In this document: positions 37,092 to 46,053 of the stretch, in pieces
Layout of the letters: each line of letters begins with the position of its first letter
Numbering within the stretch: the first letter of the stretch is position 1
Assembly (NCBI RefSeq): GCF_900114535.1
Contig: NZ_FOTK01000031.1
Location: 1 to 64,000 of the forward strand
Source of the DNA: Methylobacterium pseudosasicola
GTDB lineage: Bacteria; Pseudomonadota; Alphaproteobacteria; Rhizobiales; Beijerinckiaceae
Reading direction: 5' to 3'
DNA: 64,000 nucleotides
Notes under the pieces: generated by a model
Database searches by the model: none
What the model was told of the DNA's origin: nothing
What the model saw: only the letters and a program-made list of their open reading frames with translations
Program-made: the position numbers and the translations under genes

Positions 37092-38432
37092 ATGAGCCTG
37101 CCCACGCATCTCGGTCTGCGCCTTCTCGTTGTCGCCGCGCTCTGCCTTGCCGGGGCGATCGCATGGGCCGCTTGGGACGCTCGCGCGAGCCTCCGCTGGG
37201 AGGCTGCCATGTCGGCAGATCGGATCGCCGGGCAGCTCGCGCGTCAGCCGGGCCTCGGAAGCGGCGGACCAGCGGCCATGCCCGCCAGCGCACCACAGGC
37301 GACCCCGGCCATCGTTACGCTCCTGCCGGGCATCTGCGCCGACATTCATCTCGGCGTAGAATTGCCGCGCCGCTTCTGCGGTGACTGGGACGGCCTCGAT
37401 GCCGCCCCTACGTGGTTCCGCGAAGCTCTCATCGGGGAGGCCGCTGCCGCGCCGACGATCCGGGCGATCGTATATCGCGAGCGGACCATCGGCAGTGTCA
37501 CAGCATGGCCCGATCCGATGGCATCGGCGGCTCAACTCTGGCGGCGCATGCGCCTCGCGGGCGGACTAGCCCTTGGTGTGGCGGCGGCGACGCTCCTCCT
37601 CAATTGGCTCGCCGTGGCGCGCCTGGTCGCACCGGTCGGGCGGATCGTGCATGGGCTGGAAAACCTCGACACGGCCGGCGCCCACCCGCCGCTGCCACGC
37701 TTTGCCGCCACAGAGTTCGACCGGATTGCCCGCGCCTGCAACGCCCTCGCCGAACGCCTCGCTTACACTGAGGCCGAGCGCACGGGCTTGATGCAGCGGC
37801 TCGTCACGGTTCAGGAGGAAGAACGGCAGGCCCTCGCGCACGACCTGCACGATGCCTTCGGCCAGTGCCTCGCCGCCGTGGGGGCACGCGCCGCAGCGAT
37901 CGAACTGGCGGCGCCGCCAGAGCGCGACGATCTTCGCGAGGACGCCCAGGGCATCGAAGCCATCGTCGCGACCATGCGGGAGAGCCTGCGGGGAGCCCTG
38001 ACCCGCCTCGAACTGCCCGATCTCGCCGAGGCCGGATTGGAGGAGGCGCTGCGTGGTCTCGTGGCGGACTGGCGAGGACAACTCAGGTCCGGCCCGACCC
38101 TGCATCTCGATATCACGGGCGATCTCACCGGCATGCCCACGAACGTGGCGGCGAGCCTGTATCGGATCGCGCAGGAACTGCTGACGAACGCCTTGCGCCA
38201 CGGCCGACCGAGCCGGATCTTCCTGCGGCTCGGTCGGTCGGAGGCTGGACCACGAACGGTGACGCTGACGCTCGACGATGACGGCGGGGGCGATCTGTCC
38301 CGCACCGTGTCTCACACGGGCCGTGGGCTCGTCGGCATCCGGGCGCGGCTCGCCGCCCTGGGCGGCAGCTTTTCGCTCACCGGCACCGGTTCAGGCATCC
38401 GTGCCTGCGCATCTGTGCCAACTGCCGGCTGA
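37092..38432 (+). CDS. NarL-type membrane sensor histidine kinase
   Basis: A 446-residue kinase. A first membrane helix (about 8-28) and a second (about 155-178) enclose a periplasmic sensor domain, followed by a HAMP-like linker. HisKA_3 reads EEERQALAHDLHDAFGQCL with probable phosphoacceptor His253, and the ATPase domain ends with DDDGGGDLSRTVSHTGRGLVGIRAR. The regulator gene starts nine bases after its stop. The signal is unknown. The divergent Tat hydrolase may be a target. Confidence 0.9.
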   Translation: MSLPTHLGLRLLVVAALCLAGAIAWAAWDARASLRWEAAMSADRIAGQLARQPGLGSGGPAAMPASAPQATPAIVTLLPGICADIHLGVELPRRFCGDWDGLDAAPTWFREALIGEAAAAPTIRAIVYRERTIGSVTAWPDPMASAAQLWRRMRLAGGLALGVAAATLLLNWLAVARLVAPVGRIVHGLENLDTAGAHPPLPRFAATEFDRIARACNALAERLAYTEAERTGLMQRLVTVQEEERQALAHDLHDAFGQCLAAVGARAAAIELAAPPERDDLREDAQGIEAIVATMRESLRGALTRLELPDLAEAGLEEALRGLVADWRGQLRSGPTLHLDITGDLTGMPTNVAASLYRIAQELLTNALRHGRPSRIFLRLGRSEAGPRTVTLTLDDDGGGDLSRTVSHTGRGLVGIRARLAALGGSFSLTGTGSGIRACASVPTAG

Positions 38433-38441
38433 GATCGCCCC

Positions 38442-39104
38442 ATGGCCACGACCATCCTGCTCGTCGATGACCATCCCGTCGTGCGTGAGGGCTATCGCCG
38501 CCTGATCGAGCGACAGCCGGGTCTGGTCATCGTCGCGGAAGCCGAGAACGCGGCCGAGGCCTATTCCCGATACAAGGCTCACGCGCCCGATCTCGTGATC
38601 CTCGACCTGTCGTTGCCCGGCCCGAGCGGCATCGAGGCCATCCGTCATATCCGCCAATGGGATGGGGCCGCCCGCATCGTCGTGTTCAGCATGCGCACCG
38701 GGGCGATGATCGCACGCCAAGCCTTCGCCGCCGGGGCGAGCGGGTATGTCAGCAAGGCGAGCCCACCCCGTGAGCTGCTGGCGGCGGTGGCGACCGTGCT
38801 CCGCGGCGAGCGGGCGATGAGCGCCGACATCGCCCACTCGATCGCCCAGGACGAGGTGGCTGGCGGGCGCACGGCGCTCTACGACCTCAGCCCGCGGGAG
38901 CTCGAAATCCTAAGCCTGACCGTCGGCGGGATGACTGCCCAGGCCGTCGCCGAGACCCTGTGTTTGAGCCTCAAGACGGTGCACAACAACCTCTCGGTGA
39001 TCCGCGCCACGCTCGGGGCGCGCACCGATGCTCATCTCGTCTGGATCGCGATCGGGGCTGGGCTTGTATCGCCCTCGGAAGAACTCCCGCTGACGGAGCC
39101 TTAG
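38442..39104 (+). CDS. LuxR/NarL-family response regulator
   Basis: A 220-residue regulator with a receiver domain (1-118; VDDHP pocket, phosphoacceptor Asp55 in LVILDLSLPGPSG, Lys in GYVSKAS) and a LuxR-type helix-turn-helix (about 148-205; LSPRELEILSLTVGGMTAQA and SLKTVHNNLSVI). It is the partner of the kinase immediately upstream. The AHLVWIAIGAGLV end is a little longer than usual. No target site is evident. Confidence 0.92.
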   Translation: MATTILLVDDHPVVREGYRRLIERQPGLVIVAEAENAAEAYSRYKAHAPDLVILDLSLPGPSGIEAIRHIRQWDGAARIVVFSMRTGAMIARQAFAAGASGYVSKASPPRELLAAVATVLRGERAMSADIAHSIAQDEVAGGRTALYDLSPRELEILSLTVGGMTAQAVAETLCLSLKTVHNNLSVIRATLGARTDAHLVWIAIGAGLVSPSEELPLTEP

Positions 39105-39481
39105 GACTTCGTCCGCTTTGACGACCTCTCGACCAGAAGCGGACAGGCAGAGATCCACCCCAAACGGCCATTCGGCTTGCGACCGAGCCTGTAGAAGGAT
39201 CTTCCTGCGGATACTCTGAGCAGCGCCGGAACAGTCATTCCGGGGGGCAAAACGGCCATCCGGCATGCCTGCATATCCACCCCGTAGTGGATTATTCTAC
39301 GATTTCGAAAGGCTCCAGCACTTTCACAAAGCCTGCACCCATATCGGACGTATAGGTCAACGCCAGAGCTTCCCGAGAGCGGCCATAAGTCGACCGTCGC
39401 TCAGAGCCAGCTCAGGGGGGCAGTGGGCATTTCTAACAGCTATGGTTTGGCGTTGCGCAAGACTCGGGGCGGCTTACTCAC
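39105..39481. other. gene-free region
   Basis: I find no supported gene in these 377 bases. The GC content is lower than in the flanking core genes, and short open frames look random. One segment near 39313-39340 resembles the repeat-bearing gap at 35606-36005. The promoter of the following hydrolase gene must lie here. Confidence 0.4.
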
Positions 39482-40315
39482 ATGCACCATGAGCATCGGA
39501 TCGCCTCCGGCAGGGCCAGCCTAGCGGCCTTCCGGACCGGTCAAGGGCAGCCCGTTATCTTCCTGCATGCCAATGTCTGTGACAGTCGGATGTGGCGCGA
39601 TCAGATGAAGGCCACCAGTACCAGTGCTGCGGCGATTGCCTACGACCGTCGAGGGTTCGGCAGGACATCAGCGGAGAGCGAAGATTTTTCATCCGTCGCA
39701 GACCTCATGGCGGTGATCGAGGCTATGACTGACGGTCAGGCCCCGATCCTCATCGGCTGCTCCCAGGGAGGCAAAATCGCTCTCGATTTCATCCTTCAGC
39801 ACGCCAGCCGCGTCCGGGGCTTGATCCTTATCGCTCCCAGCGTGGGTGGTGCCCCAGAACCGGTGTATTCGCCGAATGTCAAAGAGCTGATGGTGCGCCT
39901 GAAGGATGCCAAGGATGCGGGAGATTTGGATGAAATGAATGCGGTCCAGGCACGTCTCTGGCTGGATGGTCCGTTGGGCTCCGAAGGACGGGTTCAGGGA
40001 CAGGCGCGTCAGTTGTTCCTCGACATGAACAGCATAGCGCTCCGGTCTCCCCCGATTGGCTCAAATCTCGACACTGCGCCTGTCTTTGACCATTTGAATG
40101 AGGTCCGCTCGCCCACGCTCGTCGTTTGGGGCAACCTAGATTTTCCGCACATCCAAGATCGGTGCTGCAAAATCGTAGCGAAAATACCGGGAGCACTGGC
40201 TTACGAGATACCCGGCGCTGCACATGTTCCAAGTCTTGAGCAACCGGCAGTGGTCACTGCCGCGATCGTCACGTTTATGCAACGCCTGGTCAGCATTCGC
40301 GCAGCATCTGCCTGA
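39482..40315 (+). CDS. alpha/beta-fold hydrolase
   Basis: A 277-residue soluble hydrolase. Strand and oxyanion residues VIFLHANVCDSRMW (about 25-38), YDRRGFGRT, and the nucleophile elbow GCSQGG (Ser94) are present. The Asp is probably in VVWGNLDFPH and the His in AAHVPSLEQP. Relatives are esterases, lactonases and haloperoxidase-like enzymes; the substrate is not predictable. GC content and codon use are less biased than in neighbouring C1 genes, which suggests recent acquisition. Confidence 0.85.
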   Translation: MHHEHRIASGRASLAAFRTGQGQPVIFLHANVCDSRMWRDQMKATSTSAAAIAYDRRGFGRTSAESEDFSSVADLMAVIEAMTDGQAPILIGCSQGGKIALDFILQHASRVRGLILIAPSVGGAPEPVYSPNVKELMVRLKDAKDAGDLDEMNAVQARLWLDGPLGSEGRVQGQARQLFLDMNSIALRSPPIGSNLDTAPVFDHLNEVRSPTLVVWGNLDFPHIQDRCCKIVAKIPGALAYEIPGAAHVPSLEQPAVVTAAIVTFMQRLVSIRAASA

Positions 40316-40522
40316 AGACCCGCCTGCAGTCAGCTGCATATGAAACGAAGGCATCCGATTCCTACAAATTCTTCTCAGAAGCGGATTGGAAGAAAATCAT
40401 CTCAAGTGATCGTGTAGTTTCCAGAACCCTTATGTTGGCAGAAGCGACGGTTTCCCCGACAACCAAGACCGGCTGTTTCCGACCTCAGTAGCCATAGACT
40501 GGTCATCAAAGCCACTCCTGGA

Positions 40523-41914
40523 TCAGCGCGCGCTTCTACGACCCGCTGAAGTTGGGAGCAGACTACAGGCTAGCATGCCGCACAACGCTGCAACGGCTGC
40601 GGCGCCAAAAAGCCAAGCGAAGCCGGTAATAGTGAGGGTCGTGGGCGTCAGGGCGCCGAGCGCGGCGACGCCGAGCGCGAAGCCGGCCTGCCGTGCGATG
40701 ACGGTCAGGGCCGAGGCCATGCCGCTCGCCTCCGACGGCGCGAGCGCGATCACGGCTCCGGAGAGCTGCGGGTGGGACATTGCGGCTCCGACCCCGATCA
40801 ACGCCATCCCGGCGAAGGCGGACGCGCGGGCTAATGCCGAGTCCACGAGCGCTGAGAGCGCGAGGGCAGCCCCGCCGATCGCGATCAGCGCCAGCGCCGC
40901 CGCAAAGAGCCGTCGCCAGCCCAGGCGCGGCGCGAGGCGACCGCCGAAGGGAGGCACGATGAGCATGGGCAGCGTCGCGGCCAGCATCGCCAGTCCAACC
41001 GCCTCGGTGGTCCAGCCGAAGGCGGTGCCCAAGAACAAGGGCAAGTAGACGAGGATGGCCCAGTAGCCGACCGAAACGGCCATCAGCAGGGCCGTCACGC
41101 CGATCATCGATCGGCTGGCGAAGATGGCCGTGTCGAGCATTGGCCGCGGCTGCCGGTGTCGACGGACGGCGAACCATGCGACGAACCCGGCGCCCACCAC
41201 CAGCCCGATCACCATACGGACCGGCGCATGACGAGCTTCCAGGATCGCCTGGATGATCAAGCCGAGTGCGAGGGCCAGGATCGCGACCCCGAGCAAGTCC
41301 AGCGGCTTGTCCGTCCTGTCGCGCTTCTCCGCCACGAGGCTAGGCACGAGAAGCGTGATCAGCACGCAGACCGGCAGGTTTGCGAGGAAGATCCATCGCC
41401 AGCCCAACCCGGAGCCGATGAGACCGCCAAGGCTCGGCCCCAGCGCCATGGCGACCCCCGATGCCACTCCGGCAATACCGAAGGCGCGCGCCCGCCCTTC
41501 CGGTGCCGGAAAGGCCGTGGCGATCGAGGCAAAACCACCGGTCACGAGGAAGGCCGCCGTAGCGCCTTGTGCCGCACGCGCTGCCAGAAATAGCGCGCTG
41601 TTCCAGGCTAAGCCGCAGGCAAGGGACGTCACGAGGAACCCGGCGTTACCCATGAGGAGCGTTCGACGGCGGCCAAAGCGGTCGGCCAGGGCGCCCGCCA
41701 TCAGCAGGGTTGCGGTGAAAGCGATGCTGTAGGCGTCGATGATCCAGGCCCAGCTCGCCACGTGGATGTCGAGGCTCGTGCCGATCGACGGCAGGACGAC
41801 CACGACCGAGGTCACATCGAAGTTCGTCAGGGCGGCGGCGAGGCCGATCGTGCCTGCGATCAGGCGGGTCCGGCCGTTCCAGGCCTGGTGTTCGGCAGCG
41901 TCTTCCATGGCCAT
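40523..41914 (-). CDS. MFS transporter, DHA2-type drug/proton antiporter
   Basis: A 463-residue inner-membrane exporter with about 12-14 hydrophobic helices. It begins with TIGLAAALTNFDVTSVVVVLPS and has the motif A region ADRFGRRRTLLMGN after helix 2 and the antiporter motif GPSLGGLIGSGLGWRWIF (about 134-151). Two ATG codons (41914, 41908) are possible starts. It is divergently transcribed from a LysR regulator across 71 bases, the usual layout of a regulator controlling its neighbour. Confidence 0.9.
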   Translation of the reverse strand: MAMEDAAEHQAWNGRTRLIAGTIGLAAALTNFDVTSVVVVLPSIGTSLDIHVASWAWIIDAYSIAFTATLLMAGALADRFGRRRTLLMGNAGFLVTSLACGLAWNSALFLAARAAQGATAAFLVTGGFASIATAFPAPEGRARAFGIAGVASGVAMALGPSLGGLIGSGLGWRWIFLANLPVCVLITLLVPSLVAEKRDRTDKPLDLLGVAILALALGLIIQAILEARHAPVRMVIGLVVGAGFVAWFAVRRHRQPRPMLDTAIFASRSMIGVTALLMAVSVGYWAILVYLPLFLGTAFGWTTEAVGLAMLAATLPMLIVPPFGGRLAPRLGWRRLFAAALALIAIGGAALALSALVDSALARASAFAGMALIGVGAAMSHPQLSGAVIALAPSEASGMASALTVIARQAGFALGVAALGALTPTTLTITGFAWLFGAAAVAALCGMLACSLLPTSAGRRSAR

Positions 41915-41960
41915 GGCATGGGTCAACACTCGGCTCGACGGCAAATGAGCATTGCTCTTC

Positions 41961-41985
41961 ACCGCATGAAGCGCATTAATGCGGT
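41961..41985. promoter_or_regulatory. palindromic candidate operator between MFS and LysR genes
   Basis: ACCGCAT (41961-41967) and ATGCGGT (41979-41985) are inverted copies, and CGCATTAATGCG (41972-41983) is a perfect 12-base palindrome inside. This lies at the start of the LysR gene and upstream of the MFS gene, where a LysR-type regulator would bind. Confidence 0.5.
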
Positions 41986-42921
41986 GTGCCCTCAACCTCG
42001 CGCCAGATGCCGCCCTTCGCAGGCCTGCTCGCCTTCGAGGCGGTGCTGCGGCACGGCAGCATGACGCTGGCCGGCGACGAACTCGGTCTGACGCAGAGCG
42101 CCGTCAGCCACCGGATACGGGCTCTTGAGGACTTCTTCGGCGTCGCCCTGCTCGAACGGCTCAACCCCGGCTTGCGCGTGACCGAGGCAGGCGCGCGGCT
42201 GGCCCAGGAACTCAGTCCGCTGCTGGGTACGCTCGCGGGCATGCGGCGGAGGATCGCCGGGCGATCGGGGCCGCGCAGCTTCCGGCTCGGCCTCAGCGCA
42301 CCGCTGCTGGCCTGGTGGCTGTCGCCCCGCCTGCCCGCCCTTTGCGGTGCCTTCCCAGATCTCTCCGTCGAGGTCGTGACGTGGGACACGGCGGCCGAGG
42401 CCGCACGCGCCGTGGTCGATCTCGCCTTGCTGTGGCTGCCGCACCTGAGCAGGAGTGCTGGCGCCTGCGAGTTGCCGTTCCCGATCGAGAGGGTCTTCCC
42501 CGTGGCTGCACCGGGACTGCTGGAGACCATCCCTCCGGGGCAGGGCTGGCAGGGACTACCGCTGCTGGCGAAGGGCCGACGGGGCGAGGAGACGGGACCG
42601 GAATGGTCCTGGGCAACGTGGCTGCGGGTAGGCCCTGGTCAGGAAGCGATCCGCTTCCGTGACATCGGAAGTTCTCTTCAAGGGGCCGTGGACGGCAACG
42701 GCGTGGCCCTGGCGCGTTCGCTCCTTGCAGCGGATGCACTACGACAGCGTCGCTTGGTGCGACTGATTGAGTCGGATGAGGCGCAACCCTGCTCCAAGAT
42801 GCAGATTGCCCGCTGGCGTGATCCTCAGGACCAGACCGCAGAGCGCATAGCCGGATGGCTCGTTGCATCAGCAGGACAGGCCGTCACCGCGAGCGACCTG
42901 ATGTCGGTTGGCGCAGATTAG
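41986..42921 (+). CDS. LysR-family transcriptional regulator
   Basis: A 311-residue regulator with an N-terminal winged helix-turn-helix (about 12-70; FEAVLRHGSMTLAGDELGLT then QSAVSHRIRALEDFFG) and a C-terminal substrate-binding-like domain. The layout is GcvA-like. The first codon is GTG at 41986; an ATG at 42007 is an equally good start and would move the palindromic site fully upstream. It probably controls the divergent MFS exporter. Confidence 0.9.
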   Translation: MPSTSRQMPPFAGLLAFEAVLRHGSMTLAGDELGLTQSAVSHRIRALEDFFGVALLERLNPGLRVTEAGARLAQELSPLLGTLAGMRRRIAGRSGPRSFRLGLSAPLLAWWLSPRLPALCGAFPDLSVEVVTWDTAAEAARAVVDLALLWLPHLSRSAGACELPFPIERVFPVAAPGLLETIPPGQGWQGLPLLAKGRRGEETGPEWSWATWLRVGPGQEAIRFRDIGSSLQGAVDGNGVALARSLLAADALRQRRLVRLIESDEAQPCSKMQIARWRDPQDQTAERIAGWLVASAGQAVTASDLMSVGAD

Positions 42922-43024
42922 CACGAGGGACTGCAACGCCATCGCGCCAGGTCCGCACAACACTCTTCTCAGACATCACCATGCCCATGCTGATCGCGTT
43001 CAGACCATAACAGTGGGGGAGACC

Positions 43025-43435
43025 ATGCTCACCGGCGGATGCTTCTGCGGTGCGGTTCGCTACGAGGCCCGGGCCGCGCCGTTCCACGAGACGATCTGCC
43101 ATTGCGCCGATTGCCGGCGGATGGTCGGGGCGGCGCAGGTCGCCTGGTTCTCGGTGCCGCGCGCCGCGTTCCGGTTCGTCGCCGGGACGCCCAGCGCGTT
43201 CCAATCCAGCTCGGCGGTGCTGCGCCGGTTCTGCGGCACCTGCGGGACTTCCCTGACTTACGAGGTCGATGCCGCCCCGGACGCGATCGACGTGACCATT
43301 GCGAGCCTCGACGAACTGGACCAGGTTCCGCCGCGAGACCACACTCGGATGGGCAGCAAGGTGAGCTGGGACCCGGTCGGCGACGGCCTGCCTGCCTTTT
43401 CGGGGGCGCGAGACAGCGACAGCCCCTCGGGCTGA
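43025..43435 (+). CDS. GFA family (Gfa/CENP-V-like) zinc protein
   Basis: A 136-residue protein of the Gfa-like family, named from glutathione-dependent formaldehyde-activating enzyme, although most members have no proven function. The zinc cysteines are in order: GGCFCGAVRYEA, CHCADCRR and FCGTCGTSLTYE. The ATG at 43025 has a GGGAGA ribosome binding site. It does not belong to the H4MPT route. A link to formaldehyde handling should not be assumed from the family name. Confidence 0.88.
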   Translation: MLTGGCFCGAVRYEARAAPFHETICHCADCRRMVGAAQVAWFSVPRAAFRFVAGTPSAFQSSSAVLRRFCGTCGTSLTYEVDAAPDAIDVTIASLDELDQVPPRDHTRMGSKVSWDPVGDGLPAFSGARDSDSPSG

Positions 43436-44003
43436 TCCGGCCGTCTTATAGATGGCGCGGTCCAGGGAGCGCCACGGACCGCGCACCCAGTGTCGGGCAC
43501 GTCCACGAGGATCAAGCCACGACGAGGCTTGCGGAGCCGGCGCAGGCGGCGCTCAATGGCGAGGCCAGGCCCCAGCGATTGACGGCGGCGTGATCGACCT
43601 CCTTTCCGCGCTCCAGGAGCGTCGCCTCACGATCGCGGTCGCGCGACGCGTCGCGCAGGGACCGGGAGGCAGCTTGGACGATCACGGTGGCCTGGACGTG
43701 CCGGCCCAGGACGGCGCGGCGCGCGTCTCGCGTCAGCGTCGGCGTTGCGGATCATAGGCCGGCTGAGGCTGGAGCGTCAGGTTCGCCGGCGATGCCTGAC
43801 GAGGCGTGAAGGCCGGCGTGATCGTGTTTGCGACACGCCCGCGCCTGTCACGCCAGGTCGAACCCGCTCCGCCAGACCCCGGGACCAAACATCGGCCAAT
43901 GCTCCGGCCGCGGCTCGAAACCCACCGTTAACCTTAATCAGTGATGTGCAAGATTATTAGTGGCTTCGTGCGGACTCTGCCTCCCGCGCTAGGATGACAA
44001 ATT
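43436..44003. other. degenerate region with transposase scrap
   Basis: These 568 bases hold no intact gene. The minus strand at 43512-43685 shows a fragment resembling an IS6-family transposase. The segment from 43900 to 43990 is AT-richer and probably contains the motA promoter. Confidence 0.5.
43512..43685 (-). pseudogene. IS6-family transposase remnant
   Basis: The minus strand encodes a 57-residue fragment ending in a stop. Its REATLLERGKEVDHAAVNRW stretch resembles the N-terminal LSLRDVEELLLERGIEVDH-type segment before the catalytic core in IS6/IS26-like transposases. The DDE core is absent, and no terminal repeats were recognised. The match was made from memory and is moderate. Confidence 0.45.
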
Positions 44004-44867
44004 ATGCGGCTGATCGTCGGCACATTGATCGTCTTCGCCTGCGTCTTCGGCAGCTATGCGATGATGGGCGGACACCTGCTCGTCCTTTGGCAGCCGTTCG
44101 AGTTCGTCATCATCCTCGGTGCCGCGATCGGGGCCTTCGTCATCGGCAACGTCGGGCCGGTGCTCAAGGCCGTGCCCTCCATGCTGGGGACGCTCGTGAA
44201 GGGCCCCAAATACACGCAGAAATCCTATGTCGAGCTGCTGGGGATGCAGTACTCCTTATACAAACTTGCGAAGTCGAAGGGCGCGATGGCGCTCGAGCCG
44301 CATATCGAAGATCCGGGCGCGTCGACGCTGTTCAACGCCTTCCCGACCTTTGCAGCGAACCATCACGCGGTCGAGTTCGTCTGCGACTACATGCGGATGG
44401 TGACGCTGGGCGCCAACAACGTCTACGAGATCGACGCGCTCATGGATGAGGAACTGCAGACGCACCACCAGGAGCAGGAGCGTGTCGTGTCGGCCATGCA
44501 GTCGCTCGCCGATGGTACGCCGGCGCTCGGCATCGTCGCCGCGGTGCTAGGCGTGATCAAGACGATGGGGGCGATCAAAGAGCCGCCGGAGGTGCTGGGC
44601 CATCTGATCGGTGGCGCGCTCGTCGGCACCTTCTTCGGCGTCTTCATCGCCTACGGCTTCTTCGGGCCCATGGCACAGTCGCTCAAGAGCCTGTTCGAGG
44701 CCGAGTCCAAATACTTCCTGTCCCTCAAGGCGGGTCTGCTCGCCCATATCGGCGGCCAGCCGCCGGTGATGGCGGTCGAATTCGCCCGCAAGTCCCTGAT
44801 GAGCGACGTCCGCCCGACCTTCAACGAAGTGGAAGCGGCAACCGCCGCTCTCCCCGCCCAGAACTGA
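44004..44867 (+). CDS. motA: flagellar motor stator protein MotA
   Basis: MotA forms, with MotB, the proton-conducting stator of the flagellar motor in the inner membrane. The 287 residues have four hydrophobic segments (about 3-22, 31-50, 168-190, 200-222). The large cytoplasmic loop contains the charged torque residues, and the conserved GTPALGIVAAVLGVIKTMG segment (about 170-188) and IGGALVGTFFGVFIAYGF are present. motB follows 22 bases later. No other flagellar genes are in the window. Confidence 0.95.
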   Translation: MRLIVGTLIVFACVFGSYAMMGGHLLVLWQPFEFVIILGAAIGAFVIGNVGPVLKAVPSMLGTLVKGPKYTQKSYVELLGMQYSLYKLAKSKGAMALEPHIEDPGASTLFNAFPTFAANHHAVEFVCDYMRMVTLGANNVYEIDALMDEELQTHHQEQERVVSAMQSLADGTPALGIVAAVLGVIKTMGAIKEPPEVLGHLIGGALVGTFFGVFIAYGFFGPMAQSLKSLFEAESKYFLSLKAGLLAHIGGQPPVMAVEFARKSLMSDVRPTFNEVEAATAALPAQN

Positions 44868-44889
44868 CCCGGTATCGAGCAGGGATTCG

Positions 44890-45750
44890 ATGACCACGAT
44901 CATCATCAAGAAGGTCAAGAAGGCCGCTCACGGGCACCACGGCGGGGCCTGGAAGATCGCCTATGCGGACTTCGTGACCGCGATGATGGCGTTCTTCCTG
45001 TTGATGTGGCTGATCAGCATGACGACGCAGGAGCAGAAGGTCGGCTTGGCGGAATACTTCGCGCCTTCGGCTTCGAGCCCTGCGACCAGTGGCGCCGGCG
45101 GCATGCTGTACGGCACCTCCCTGGACACGTCGGGCAACAAGGCGTCCACGCCCCGCGACGCTGCGCGGGGCTCTGCCGAGCCGGAGGATAGAACGCGCGA
45201 GACCAGTCCGGGCCGCACCAGCGAACGCGATGCCAGCCGCCCCGCCGCCAGCGTGCAGGCTGACTTCAGCGCCATAGCCAGCCTCCGGCAGGCGCTCCAG
45301 ACGCTGCCCGACATTGCCGAGTTGTCGAAGAACATCGTGATCGAGCCGACCAAGGAGGGCGTGAACGTGTCCCTCGTGGACGAGGACGGCCGCTCCATGT
45401 TCCGCGAGGGCTCCGTCGATCCCTACGACCGCACCCGTCGCGTGCTGGAGGCGCTCGCGCCCACCCTGCGCAAGCTGCCCAACCGCCTGTCGATCACCGG
45501 CCACACGGCCGCCGCGCGCCCGGGCTCGGCGCGGGCCGTCGAACCCTGGAACCTCACGGCCGGGCGTGCGCTCGCCGTGCGCGAGATCCTGTCGGGCGCC
45601 GGGGTTCCCAACGACAACTTCATGTCCGTGGTGGGACGCGCCGACACCGAGCCGGTTTTCCCCGACAATCCCTATCTCGCGCCGAACCGACGGGTGACGA
45701 TCACGCTGCTTCACGCGAACCCGCCGGCGCCCCCGAACATTTTTCGCTGA
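44890..45750 (+). CDS. motB: flagellar motor stator protein MotB
   Basis: MotB anchors the stator to peptidoglycan. The 286 residues have a short cytoplasmic basic N-terminus (IIIKKVKKAAHGHHGGAWKI), a single membrane helix with the proton-carrying Asp in YADFVTAMMAFFLLMWL (about 25-41) and a low-complexity linker. An OmpA-like peptidoglycan-binding domain (about 150-280) shows LSITGHTAA and GRADTEPVFPDNP. It is downstream of motA in the same operon. Confidence 0.95.
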   Translation: MTTIIIKKVKKAAHGHHGGAWKIAYADFVTAMMAFFLLMWLISMTTQEQKVGLAEYFAPSASSPATSGAGGMLYGTSLDTSGNKASTPRDAARGSAEPEDRTRETSPGRTSERDASRPAASVQADFSAIASLRQALQTLPDIAELSKNIVIEPTKEGVNVSLVDEDGRSMFREGSVDPYDRTRRVLEALAPTLRKLPNRLSITGHTAAARPGSARAVEPWNLTAGRALAVREILSGAGVPNDNFMSVVGRADTEPVFPDNPYLAPNRRVTITLLHANPPAPPNIFR

Positions 45751-46053
45751 CGCCGCACGCTCCGCGATCAGGGCCGGCCGAATACGAGCCGCAACCTGTC
45801 TGAGCGGGCGGGATCCTGACGGGTCGCCGGATCGGCAGGGCGAGCGCCTGGATGACGATCAGGAATCTCTTCCCGAGGCAACTGCGTGAGGCTATTCTCA
45901 GCGCAAGAATGCCTCTGGCTGAGACATGTCATGATGAGATTGTTCAAGCGCTCGGTCCTGGCTGAGTAATAGCGCCATGTTTGGGCCAGAGATGGGTTTC
46001 TAATACTGCGCGCTTATTTCGATCAACAGACCGTCCAGGCAGTCAATTCGGAA

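Noticed and set aside
43025-43435. GFA-family gene as a formaldehyde-detoxifying enzyme linked to the C1 pathway
   Set aside because: The family name is historical and most members are of unknown function; there is no genetic link to the fae-mch-fhc genes 20 kb away.
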